From Sporothrix humicola (Eukaryota > Ascomycota > Sordariomycetes > Ophiostomatales > Ophiostomataceae), in NCBI GenBank assembly GCA_021396245.1, contig WNYE01000011.1, forward strand, positions 372,001-436,000: DNA of 64,000 nucleotides. The letters run 5' to 3'. Shown here in pieces: positions 1 to 10,617 of the stretch. The position numbers and the translations under genes are program-made. The first letter of the stretch is position 1. Every line of letters starts with the position of its first letter. The notes beneath the pieces are model-generated. The model saw only the letters and a program-made list of their open reading frames with translations, was not told where the DNA came from and ran no database searches.

Positions 1-1578
1 TTTTGGGGGCCAAGAACGGGGAGAAGATGCGATGCGATGCGGGGAGAGAGTGAATTCGAAGCGAGGACGACAAAAACAAAGATGAATGAAGACAAACTAC
101 GGACGATCCCGCCTCTTCTAGTTAGCCCAGCCGTGTCATTGCAGGGCGACCTGAGGAGATCGTGGAAGTAAAAACGTGAAAGCGTTGTCAAGCGCCAGAA
201 GCGGCGCCTTTCAGGCACCGCTAAAGACACTTGAAGAGGCTGCTGAATCGTGGCGTCGGGGCGTGTCGGGGATTTACAGGCCAAGACAAGATGCGAGGAA
301 AAGCTTTGTTTTTGTCTGTTCTTGTCGTCTTCTCCCCGCGATCACTTGCCTTGGCATCTCTTCTTGTCACCTTCCTTTCTCAATTCGACTTTATTCGTCT
401 TGCATTTGTTTCCCCTCCTTCGGCTCTATCCGAGTCGACATGAACATGCCGCCTGTCGTCCCAAATCCCAAATGTCCGTCTCCGGCCCCCATCCCGCATT
501 TTGATGTGAAGTCATCGAGACCATTCCTCGCATCTCATGATCGGGCGGCTCCATCTTCCCCTCAAATCATACACCCCAGCGTAACCCTTGGCCGTTTCCT
601 CGCTTCTTGTCGTCGTCAGTCTTTACCATTACATGCTGTCCATGTCAACCTTGTCGTAAATCGGGCCTACTGACGTCGTTTTCCGTGTCTTGTCTTGCTG
701 TCGACCTGCGAGTAGACAACGGGGAGCGTCGGTCGTCCTTTTCTGTCATTTCTGTAGCTTTTGACTTCTTTCTTGGGTCTAAAATGCAGCTTTGCCGTTT
801 GTTTTTCCGATGCCGTCCATGGTTTACATCTCTTTTGTGCTACGTCGTCAAGTCCTCTCAATCCCCTCACCAGTGAGCATTCTATGATTCATCCTGTTGA
901 TCTCATCTTTCACTCTGACTTCCCCTCAACGACAACAAAAACGGGGAGCATCGGCGTAACGTCACCTCTCGACGGTCCATTCTTGGGCCGTCAACCCCAG
1001 TTTACAAGACCCCTGTCCACCCTGGACCAGGGGCCGGGTCGATCCTTCAAAGTCCACTGTTTTTCGCTGTTTTGCGCCTTATTTCGCCTCTTCACAGTCC
1101 GCCGCTGCGCCACGGGATCAGATGAGACAGCGCCAGTGGACAGGAGCAGCAGGGACAGCAGGGACAGGCTCTGGGTAGGCTGGACAGCGTGTTTGAGCCT
1201 CCCGTTTTTCTGTTCCTGTTCTTCGTTTGGATTGCTCCTGAATTTCGAGTCAAGGACGAGGACGGACAGTTCCTCGAATGCTTGTCAGTGACAAGAGCGC
1301 ATTGAAAGAGTCTTGTCTCCGTCTTGTCGTCTGTTCTTCACTTTAGCTTTAGGTTGTTTCTGTTTCAACCTTCTTTTTTCTTTCGAGTCTTGGACATCCA
1401 CACTTTTATTCCCATTCTCCAATTTATATCTTGACGTTGCCACGCCGTTCCACCGTCCTGGCTCCACAGCTTCCAACTTTTTGTGTTGTGTAGTTGTTCC
1501 TTTGTACTTTTTGTCGTTCTTTTTTTTATCTGATCATCTTCGATCGGCATCTTCCACGTTGACATACACAACATCAAC
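1..1578. other. intergenic, no gene seen
   Basis: This stretch holds only short overlapping open frames without recognisable motifs or consistent codon bias. It is pyrimidine-rich on the plus strand toward the next gene and probably contains the promoter and 5' leader of the secreted-protein gene starting at 1579. Nothing else is supported. Confidence 0.5.
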
Positions 1579-2396
1579 ATGAAGTTCTCTCTTGCCTGCC
1601 TTATTGGCGCCTCCACAGCATCTGCATTGGTATGTCAATCCATTTGTTCTCCAATTCTCCAGTTCTCTGTTCTATTTTTCAACTTTTGCCTTTATTTTTA
1701 TCCTCGCATTCATCGCGATTCCTTCCATCCTGTGATCCTCTGCTACCGTCACACCGACAGTGACGGCGGCAGTCGTCACCACGAAGGTCATAATTAACGG
1801 AAGAATCCTACTAACCTCCACTGTAGGTCCTCCATGAAGCACCAAACGACCGCCTCACCTGGACCGGCGAGGTCATCCCCGGCGCCCAGCCCGTGTCGTT
1901 TTCCGGCGACGCCCGCTCTATTTACGAGCAGATCAAGGAGGCCAACCCGAATTACGAGCGCGACTTTCCCGTGAAGAGGGAGTCGGACACCTCCCAGTCC
2001 TTTGGCCAGCACCTCAAGCGGTCCAACCCCAACCCCGTGTCCACCGACTTTACCTGCGCCTACGGCACCCTCGTGGACGTCACGCCCATTGACGTCGGCA
2101 TCCGCTCGCTCTACAATATTGCCAGCGGAACGTGCAACGCTCCGGCGGGTGCACCGGGAGCCGGCGGCTGCACCAGACTCACCTGCAGCAGCAACGCCAG
2201 CATCTGGCTGTGCAACGACAACGCCTTTGCCGTCGAGATCCCGTGCAACCTGATCGCCGACAACGCCGTCGAGCTGCTGATCCAGTGCCAGACGACGACG
2301 TATGCCGGCGGCAACACCTGGTCGTCCACCGTGCGCGGCCAAATCTTTGCGTCGGACCACTCGTGGAATGTCATCATCGACCAGAACACGTGCTAG
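1579..2396 (+). CDS. secreted cysteine-rich protein with Kex2-type sites
   Basis: Two exons, 1579-1629 and 1827-2396, joined across a GTATGT...CTGTAG intron of 197 nt, give 206 residues ending in TAG. Residues 1-17 form a signal peptide. A propeptide follows with two dibasic sites, Lys67-Arg68 and Lys81-Arg82, the second preceded by leucine as in Leu-x-Lys-Arg-type sites. The remaining ~124 residues carry eight cysteines (first at Cys94), which suggests four disulfides in a compact secreted fold. I do not recognise a named family; the architecture is that of small secreted, effector-like or cell-wall-associated fungal proteins. Secretion and processing are inferred from the sequence; the function is unknown. 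The intron joins in phase 0, which supports the model. Confidence 0.8.
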
Positions 2397-2599
2397 GCAC
2401 GCCGAGAGGCGTGCTTTGGGAGTGTAGGTGACAAATGAGGACAAGCTAGTACATGATGCTGTCACGAAACTGTACATACAAATAATTACGAGCGCAATCA
2501 TATTCAAGTATCTAAACATTGTACCAACACACTTGAAGGGTTAGATGTTGTAGAAAGCACCTGGAGGCGATGTCTACTTTGCCTTTACCAGCGTCCAAA

Positions 2600-3510
2600 C
2601 CCCCCATCCCAGTGTTCCCAACAGTACAAGTGTATGTGACAGTCCAACCAGCCCTCCCTGTGGACAAAAAGCCCATCCTCTGTCACGGTGGGCGTTTGGG
2701 CACGACAAGATGTTCTCTCTCCACCGATGCTCGAAGTTGGGCAATGGTCATGCCAGTCAAGTCGGGCTCCCACTGCTCCTTGACTTGAACAGGACTCGGC
2801 CGTGGGTAGAGCCTTTCGATGGTCAACTAGACGGAAGTATGCTGTGGGGGTGCAATGCACGCGAGCATCGGCACCTGGTTGACAAACACAGACGAAGACG
2901 GCATGAAAAGTGAGAGGTAGCGTGCTTCAGACGGGTTGCCGTAGACAGAGACTGTCGGATGGGACGCCGTGTGCGGTCGCGACAGTGCCTCCACACAAGC
3001 CAAAATGGACTCTGTGCTGGTGGTCGTAAAGATGGACACCGCCGGGCCGTTCTTGTCTTTTACAAGATCATATAAGGCTCTAGAAGTAGCGTGTTGGTTG
3101 GCGAGGTTGGCTAATAAAAGACAAAAAAAAAAAAATTGATTGCGTACTCTGGAGTCGCCTCGTTGGCCTTGATATTGTCGAGCCCGGCTTGCACTGGCGA
3201 TGCCCGCCGCGTCTCTTGACCGTCAGTTCGACCGCCGCCTAAAACATTGACAGAGCAAACTCGTCAATGAGCACCAACAACTGCCGTTCCGTTGACCGGC
3301 CTCTGCATATGTCCATGCTTTAATCACATCCGCTGCAGCTTTGTTAATATCACCATTGCGAGTAATGGCGATAACCAATGGTATGGTACCGGGCTGGCGT
3401 TGACGACTTGGCATGTCGAGTTTGTCTTGAAGAAGTCTGCCGTCTGAAGTCTGCCGTCTCGCGAGACACAGAAGTGACATCGTCCTCTGTCTGGAGAACA
3501 AGGCCGTGCA
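2600..3510 (-). pseudogene. aldehyde dehydrogenase-like relic
   Basis: Several minus-strand frames carry pieces in the order expected for the C-terminal half of a fungal aldehyde-dehydrogenase-like protein: a block with alternating Asp/Ala-Ala spacing near 3320-3380, a Leu-Val-Leu-Ile-Asp-Glu-Phe-like segment near 3240-3290 (the family often has Leu-Val-Asn-Glu-Phe), and a Phe-Val-Asn-Gln-Val-Pro segment near 2860-2910. The pieces lie in different frames with stops between them, and an A13 run at 3122-3134 interrupts the region, so no intact product is possible. Assignment rests on my recollection of the family pattern and is tentative. The N-terminal half and the catalytic cysteine region are not recognisable. 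Confidence 0.4.
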
Positions 3511-5302
3511 CCTGCTTTTCAGATAGCGTCTTCATGATTGACCGCCTCTCCTTCTCAGAGCTGGGCGACAGAATGGAATGCCGATGGGGAAAGCTAAATA
3601 GCTTGTGATATTGTCGAGCCTGCCAGAACGACAACAACGCCCAACGCCCAACGCCCAACGCCCAAGAAATCGACTCTGGTCAAGTCATCAACACCTCTTT
3701 CCGGACAGTGCTCCTGCTCCAAAGCTTGTTCTAGAGAAAGGCTGTCGTGTGCTTCCGTCACGAAACGGAGAGCAGCAGAACAGTCGAGCAGCACCGATGC
3801 CTCCTTGCGATCTGGTAGACAGCGTTAGTCGATGTAGAAAAGGTCATCAAACTACAAGAATCACCCTGAAGATTCGACCAGCTTTGGAACAGCTGCCTTG
3901 AACGACTTGAAGATACGCTGCAGCTCGTGTTATCTGTTTAATACATTCTCTAGTCGTCCCTCGCGTCGTGCGCCGTCAATGGCGTTGTAGACTTGGTCAA
4001 CGTGGTCCATCGTCATCAACGTCATTGGCTTAAACATGTGACAATCCTCTGCGTTGCATTTGATTTTTTTTCTTCTTTTTCTTCTTTTTCTTCTTTTTCG
4101 TAACAAAAATCCGACGTTGAAAAAATCCTATAAAAAATCAGACACAAAACAAAGACAGAAAAAAACTCGCAATAAACCAAGACCACAGATTATCAAAGTA
4201 TTTTGTGCATGTGTTTAACCGTGATGTTCGTAGTTGACCGTCATACCTTACATACATTGTGGTGGAGGTCGGTTATGTGGGGGTGGAGCCCCGCCGACTT
4301 ACACGAGGGTGATGTCAACAACGGACAGAAAAGGAAGGAACGCATTGTGTCAACGTTCGGTGAGAATATTGGGTGAAATAAAAAGGAGACAGTCAACATA
4401 GAAATAAAATACATTTCTGTTTGTATTCTATATTGCTTTCGAAAATCAAATGTCATTCACACTGCATGAGGCCAGAACCACCAAAATGCCACCCACAACC
4501 AGGAAGCGTGAACCCTGAACACCATCACATCCACCTCCACTAACCTCCCAATCGCGGACATCGTGTAAAAGTCGACAAAACTAATGCCGCCCAAGAGTGC
4601 CTCAAAGAGGGGTTATGCATTAAAAACAAAGTTAAAGAGGCTTTGTTAACATGATGATATTCGCTAAACTAAAAGATATTCAATATTGTGGAACCTTCCC
4701 GCGATCACACCGCCGCTCTTCAGGGTCGATTTTTTTTTTTTTTTTGGCGCCAGCATCGATCTCCTCAACAAAGATCACCACCGAGATCGCGGCCTACGTC
4801 GTACCTGCCGTGGTCAATGCCGGGCCTGCCTGAGTCCAAGGACGGGATAAAAAGATGCAGCTTCCTATTTCGTTTACCGCCGGGAGCGATCTTGGCTTTT
4901 GTCGGCGGATGAGTGGAGCCACCGAGCCGCACTTTTGCGAGCCCCATGTCTATCTCGTTTCCCCATGTTTCGTATCTCTGCAAAACAATTGGCCGGGAGT
5001 CAAATTTCTATTTCTACTTGTACATTGCGAATGCAACTTGGCTGTCTGGCGGACCGGTGCGATAAGCTTCATTCATTCGCTGTGTACGACGTACTCCGTG
5101 CAGTCCATGTAAATAAGATGCATATTATAAGTATGAGCATCAATTGACAACATGTGATTCGAGAACAAGCTGCGCCAAAAAGTGCAAGCACATACTACGA
5201 CGTATATTCTTCGAGGACGGAAGAGGAAGTTGGCCGATCGCATGGAATTGCGAAATTATCACATTCGCATTTTCCAATGTCCCTTCCCACCTGCGACTTG
5301 CA
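3511..5302. other. intergenic with simple repeats
   Basis: No convincing gene. It contains a 7-bp tandem repeat of CAACGCC type around 3632-3664, a TTCTTTTTC-type tract around 4065-4100 and a T17 run around 4731-4747. The right end is the promoter region of the S1/P1 nuclease gene. Confidence 0.5.
3632..3664. repeat. 7-bp tandem repeat
   Basis: About four to five near-exact copies of a CAACGCC unit lie head to tail in the intergenic DNA upstream (minus-strand sense) of the aldehyde-dehydrogenase-like relic. Confidence 0.8.
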
Positions 5303-5310
5303 TATAAATA
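5303..5310 (+). promoter_or_regulatory. TATA-like box of nuclease gene
   Basis: A TATAAATA element lies 107 bp upstream of the nuclease start codon, a plausible distance for a fungal TATA box plus leader. No activator site is recognisable nearby. Confidence 0.5.
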
Positions 5311-5416
5311 TATTGGCATCAAGGCCAGCACGTTTGCCGTTCGGCAGGTATTTTTTTCTTCTTCAGAAACAGAACCATACAACTAGAACACCAATCGCTC
5401 ATCTGTCTCTGCTATC

Positions 5417-6418
5417 ATGCCGTCCTACGTGCCACTTTTGGTCGCCCTGGCCCACCTTCAAGGAGCCTATGCCTGGGGCAGCCTGGGCCATGCGACCGTT
5501 GCCTATGTGGCACAAAACTTTGTGACGAGCGAGGTCAAGACGTGGGCACAGGGCGTGCTGGCCGACACCTCGTCCTCGTACCTGGCCAACATTGCGTCGT
5601 GGGCCGACGAGTACCGCGCGACCACCGCGGGCAAGTGGTCGGCGCCCTTTCACTTTATCGACGCCGAGGACAACCCGCCCTCGAGCTGCAACGTCAACTA
5701 CGCCCGCGACTGCGGCAGCACCGGCTGCTCCATCAGCGCCATTGCCAACTACACGCAGCGCGTCGGCGACGGGCGCCTCAGCGCCGCCAACGTCAACCAG
5801 GCGCTCAAGTTTCTCGTGCACTTTGTCGGCGACATTACGCAGCCGCTGCACGACGAGGCCCTGGAGGTCGGCGGCAACGACATTGACGTCACGTTTGCCG
5901 GCTACAGCGACAACCTGCACGCCGACTGGGACACTTATATTCCAGAGAAGCTGATCGGCGGCAGCTCGCTGGCCGACGCTCAGTCCTGGGCCACGACCTT
6001 GACCGCCGCCATCAACACCGGCGGCAGCTACGCCTCCAGCAAAGCGTCGTGGATTGCCGGTGATGACGTCGGCGATGCCGTTGCGACCGCGACACGCTGG
6101 GCCGCGGATGCCAACGCCCTCGTCTGCTCGGTCGTGATGCCCAACGGCGTGGCTGCCCTGCAGACGGGCGATCTGTACCCCACATACTACAACAGCGTCG
6201 TTCCCACGGTCGAGCTGCAGATCGCCAAAGCGGGCTACCGCCTCGCCAACTGGCTCAACATGATCTACGCCAAGAACATTGCCGCGTCGTCTAAAATCAA
6301 GCGAACGCCGGTGGCTGACATCTCCGGCGCCGACCTGCTCCCCCCGCCCCGTCTGTTGAGCAAGGCTAAGCTGGCCCGCGCGGCGATGGGCGGAAGTTGT
6401 GGGCTGCACCGCCATTAA
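5417..6418 (+). CDS. secreted S1/P1-type zinc nuclease
   Basis: A single exon encodes 333 residues ending in TAA. It is a single-strand-specific, zinc-dependent endonuclease/3'-nucleotidase of the S1/P1 family, probably secreted to scavenge phosphate and nucleosides from nucleic acids. Residues 1-19 are a signal peptide; cleavage would leave Trp20 as the mature N-terminus, as required because the terminal Trp is a zinc ligand. All nine ligands of P1 nuclease are present at a constant offset of 19: Trp20, His25, Asp64, His79, His135, Asp139, His145, His168 and Asp172. A Gly-Gly-Asn-Asp segment at 152-155 is also typical. The chain continues about 40 residues past the usual end as a basic tail with unknown role. 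The stop-free frame and complete active site indicate a functional enzyme. Confidence 0.95.
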   Translation: MPSYVPLLVALAHLQGAYAWGSLGHATVAYVAQNFVTSEVKTWAQGVLADTSSSYLANIASWADEYRATTAGKWSAPFHFIDAEDNPPSSCNVNYARDCGSTGCSISAIANYTQRVGDGRLSAANVNQALKFLVHFVGDITQPLHDEALEVGGNDIDVTFAGYSDNLHADWDTYIPEKLIGGSSLADAQSWATTLTAAINTGGSYASSKASWIAGDDVGDAVATATRWAADANALVCSVVMPNGVAALQTGDLYPTYYNSVVPTVELQIAKAGYRLANWLNMIYAKNIAASSKIKRTPVADISGADLLPPPRLLSKAKLARAAMGGSCGLHRH

Positions 6419-7104
6419 AACCTAGAACCAAAAACCTAGACCGTGGTGCGCCCACATCATATCACATGTGAACTCATATCGCATCCTAAACTTGAAGGCC
6501 TCTCGCTCTCCGGCGGAGGACCACTGCTGATAGGACAGCCTTTACAATAAATAGAGTTCATAAAGTATGTGCAAAGCCAATGTATATGGAATGGTGAAAT
6601 GCATTTGAAAGTACCGAGAGCCGAGAGCCGAGATGTGCATGCGTCTGTTCATAGTCGGGTATGCCAAAAGTCCGTAGCCAATGCCTCAATCGGGCCGCGG
6701 GTCTGTCGAACATCCCGTAAATGTCCGAAAGCTCCGTCATCACTCGCTGTAAACAAATGGCACAGCACTTACTTTGCACAACACAATCCACGACGCCGCC
6801 CATTCATGGATACCGACTCTCAAATCTACCTATCTACCTATGAGCATACTCTTCTGTTTAGTGTCCATGGCTACATGATGATTCGACACCATATAACGGA
6901 ACATTAATCAAATATACGCGTCTCGTTGACATAACACACAATACAGGACGGACCCTCATTTTACTAACTATTATTATATGTTGGCGCATGGAGAGTAAAT
7001 ATTGCTTGCCTTTTGACGACGAAGAGACTCGTCAACGTGTGACCATGCGGGAGAAATAAATAAAAAAACATCCTACTTCACACTTCGTGCATTTTCATGT
7101 ACCC
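6419..7104. other. intergenic between convergent genes
   Basis: This segment separates the 3' ends of the nuclease gene and the minus-strand MFS gene. It is moderately AT-rich and holds only short frames; I see no gene or structured RNA. Confidence 0.5.
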
Positions 7105-9030
7105 CTAGCCACGGCGGCCCAGGTTCGACTTTCCACCACTAATCGGGTTCAGGCGTGCCCACACGTCCCGCGTCAGGTACTGGTCGACGTGGGCCAGGCG
7201 GAAGGGGAACAGGAACATGGGGATGAACATGACCAGGGTCAGCAGCAGGATAAAGCGCCAGGCGTTGGCCGAGGCGTCCGCGACGGCCGCAAAGATGGGC
7301 TGGATCATGGTCTCGGTGAAGCCGGGGACTTGCAGCAGGGCCGACTCGCTGGCGCCGCCCTGGACGGCCTGGATGGCCGCGAACAAATCGGCGAGCGACG
7401 ACTGCGGGAGGCCGGCGGAAACGGCAGCCGTGGACACCTGGCTGGTGAGCTGTTTCGTGAGGCGGGTGGTGTAGATGGTCTCAAACAACGCATAGAGCAG
7501 CGTGAAAATCAAGCCACGCAGAGCGGCAATGGTGCCCTAGACGAGACCGAGGTCGCGCTTGCGAGCCACCAGGGGGGACGCCGTGTGGCTCACAATGATG
7601 CCGTAGCCCAACAAGAAGGCGGCGCAGGTAATAAAGGCAATCAGGTGCGCGTGCCGGCCGGCCCGGATAATGTTGACGGGGAACAAGAACGTCATGGCGA
7701 CCGCCTCGGCCACGCACATTTGCCACTTGATCATCCGTGTAAAGCGCGACAGGACAATGGCCGCAAATATCGTCCCGCCGGCCAGACCGGCCGCCCATTT
7801 CGAAATGTCCCAGGCCAGCGGCATGCCCGACTCGAGAAAGACAGTCTGGAGACACCCGCTGGCGGCCAGCGGGATGAACCAGTAGAGCATCGAGACCCAG
7901 GCCGACGCAAACTGCCAGCTCCAAATGTCCCACGAGCGCAGAATGTAGCCGGGGAAAAAGGCGTCGTCGCCTCCGCGGACGTACATCAGCGCCAGGATGG
8001 ACACAAAAAGGAGACCAAAGATGGTGGTGAGAGCAATGACCTGAGGCGATTCCCAGGCATAAACGGTGCCGTTGCCCCAGAGAGTGGCGTAGATGAGGAC
8101 GGCAAAGACGACAGTGAACACAACAAGTCCAGTCCAGTCCTTCTTGGGTGCCTTCTCCGGACCCGGAGTATTGGCACCCTCGCCACTCTCACAGATAGAG
8201 CGCAGCTCATCCTGCTGGGCGGCCGTCGGCGGATGGTAGAACACGAGCAGCAGGGCAAACGACACAAACGACAGGATCGTGTTGATCGAGTACGCCCACC
8301 GCCAGCTGTCATTCGTGTGGAGGGTTAACGCGGTGGCTACACTGTTAGAAAACGTTGACATACAGTAAGGAGCACAGGGACCTACAGATGGCCGGATACA
8401 GGGCAAAGAACGGCGCGAGGGCGGCCACGTTGAGCGCCGTCACGAAAAACCGGCGGTCGACCGGCACAAGCTCCGCCAGCGCCAGGAACGGTGTCTGGAT
8501 CTGCAGGCCGGTGCCTATGCCGATCAAAGTATTCAAACCGGCAAACGACCTGGAGGTCGGGGCACGGCCGGCAGCGAGAAACCCGATAAACGCAATCAAA
8601 TTGGCAGCCACAAACGGCCAGCGCCGGCCGACGTAGTCAGTGAGCCTGCCAAGGAAGAAGGCGCCGGCTGTGTGGGTAAACAGGAGCGTCAGCAGGGCCC
8701 AGCTGACGCCGGGCGACGCAACGCCAATGGACGCCGCCACGCCGGCGCTCAGCTGATTCCACGACAACGACATGCCCAGCACGCCGGTATAGTACGAGAG
8801 GGAGGAGGCCTGGCTGTCAGTGTGCGAAGCAACAATAGTTGAGAGTGAAAGTGTCATACCACAAAAATGGCGATGAATTGGAGGCTAAAGTAGGGCACGG
8901 GCGCCTGGTCTTCATCCTCGACAGGGTAATGGACATGGCTGTTTCCAAGGGCGGTGGGGGCCATCTCCACCTTCACGGGAGAATCTGACGCGCCCGAATC
9001 CTTGGGCATCTTCTCCAATGCCTCTGCCAT
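7105..9030 (-). pseudogene. TRI12-like MFS efflux transporter with one in-frame TAG
   Basis: Exons 9030-8860, 8809-8386 and 8336-7105 (introns 50 and 49 nt) give 609 codons in one frame. The product resembles 14-helix MFS exporters of the trichothecene/siderophore type (TRI12-like): a ~50-residue hydrophilic N-terminus, a Gly-Arg-Leu-Thr-Asp-x-Val-Gly-Arg-Arg loop between helices 2 and 3, a Trp-Arg-Trp motif after helix 6, and many hydrophobic segments. Codon 465 (7537-7539) is TAG, between Gly-Leu-Val and Gly-Thr-Ile. About 144 further codons follow in frame without any indel, including clear membrane segments. It is therefore a recently inactivated gene, a truncated allele or a readthrough gene. 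Translation stopping there would lose the last helices. The splice model is supported by the summed length being divisible by three. Confidence 0.75.
7537..7539 (-). other. in-frame TAG in MFS gene
   Basis: An amber codon followed by GGC interrupts the transporter frame. One substitution from CAG (C to T) or TGG (G to A) would explain it; the original residue cannot be determined here. Confidence 0.9.
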
Positions 9031-10617
9031 GGTGTCAGGGGGTGGTGTCAACTTGGTCGAATATCGAGGTGGTTTGATCAAAACGGATGGCTTGTCGTCA
9101 ACGCTGGCGAGTCCCTAGAGACAGTTCTTCTCGACGAGAACAACAGGAACACTTTGCAAGAGAGTCTACGACAGCATTTACGACGGACAACACCATGATA
9201 TATACAGAAGTTAGACCGGCTGGCCAACTTCGTTACAATCAACCTTTCCATATGTCCGTGACGATCTTGTCCCATCTTGCCTGCTTGCATTCTCTCATTT
9301 CTTTTATATATTCATATCAATATATTTTTTGTCCTCTGGACGAACGGTGATGCCCTTCTCGTTGTTTTGTTTCGTCGTTTCTCGGAATTGTCCACAAGAT
9401 TCGGAATTCTTCGCAAAAGCCGTACGCCGAACTAACGGCGAGACGCGTTTGGCTCTTGGACCTTTTTTTTTTTGTAAATAAAAATAATAAGCGAGGCTTG
9501 GTTAGAAGAGGAAAACAAAAACGTGGCATAGCCTCGACTCGCCTGCCTAGGCTCTGGATTGGAAACTAACAAAAATAAGCATGTCAATTCCTCGGGTTGT
9601 CCTAGCGTGGCCAATAAGAAATCATACGGATCCGGGGAAGGGTGTAGATCTTTCTCGCTTTATATTTTTCATATTGTATCCGAGGAGCCCTCTTCCGTTT
9701 ATTCGTGTATTCTCCAAAATGGGATTCGTAAATGATGAAAAATCAAAGGATATCACATGCAATCCTTCCTCGAGTCGACCAACGTGGTCAGTTTTGGTTC
9801 CATTTTTAGTGTGGTTTGAGTTCCACTACCCCATGGGGACGCGATCCGTTTTTTTTTTCAAGGAGAAAGCTTCCTCGGTAAATATGTCCGGGGTCACTTT
9901 TTGGCCAGCCTTGTGATGGAGTCTCTTATTGGGTAATAGACAATGAGCCGGAACCAAAGCTTCGAGTGCTCACTGGTATCATTTATTCTGGCTCGGCTAG
10001 ACGCATAGATCACCAATCATCAACGATTTATTGAGATTTGGGTTCCTTCGTCTCTTTTTATGTATGGCCAATGGCAGCATTGCGGGGAGAACGTTTGTTG
10101 AGCAATGTTTCTTTTATGGTTACTGCATTCACAAAACATTCACGAAACATCTACATTCGGGAATTAAAATTGAAAAGGACTCATCCTCGGCCCCGAGTGG
10201 TCCCTGCTGCCGGACATCCTCAAAGACACGCACGAGTGCATGTCGTGGGGTCTCGACACGTAATTTACCACGCGTAATCTACGCTTCGGATACCTCGGCG
10301 CACGGCGGCCCGTAAAATGGCAACACTTACCTATTGGGCGACGACGACGTCCGGTTCGACTGGCAGATTGCGCTCACATTGGCATGGCCTTCCACGGCCT
10401 GCCCTAGAAGGCCAGTGTCGGACGCTTATCTGGCGGCCCTCGCGCTCCCCGGCGGGCCGGCGCTGACCTACAATGGCCCCGAGGTCGCAGTGTGGTGGCT
10501 GTGTACCACAAGGCCAGATTAGTAGCAAGTGGCAGACAATAGCAGCGAGCAACGGCTGCCCCAGGCCCCAGTGGGGTTTTATGGGCAAAGTCTCGCGCAA
10601 ACCCTCGGTTTGATATA
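9031..10617. other. intergenic, no supported gene
   Basis: Upstream region of the MFS gene followed by low-complexity, moderately AT-rich DNA. A GC-rich patch at 10330-10520 has coding-like composition, but I found no recognisable motif, so no gene is called. Confidence 0.45.

Noticed and set aside
7087..8328. 413-codon plus-strand open frame
   Set aside because: It is antisense to the MFS gene, has low-complexity Gly/Arg/Glu/Gln composition and no motif; it is a by-product of GC-rich coding on the other strand.
8342..8381. 40-nt intron with GTCCCT donor in the MFS gene
   Set aside because: A canonical 49-nt GTAGGT...GTGTAG intron at 8385-8337 also restores the frame and is preferred.
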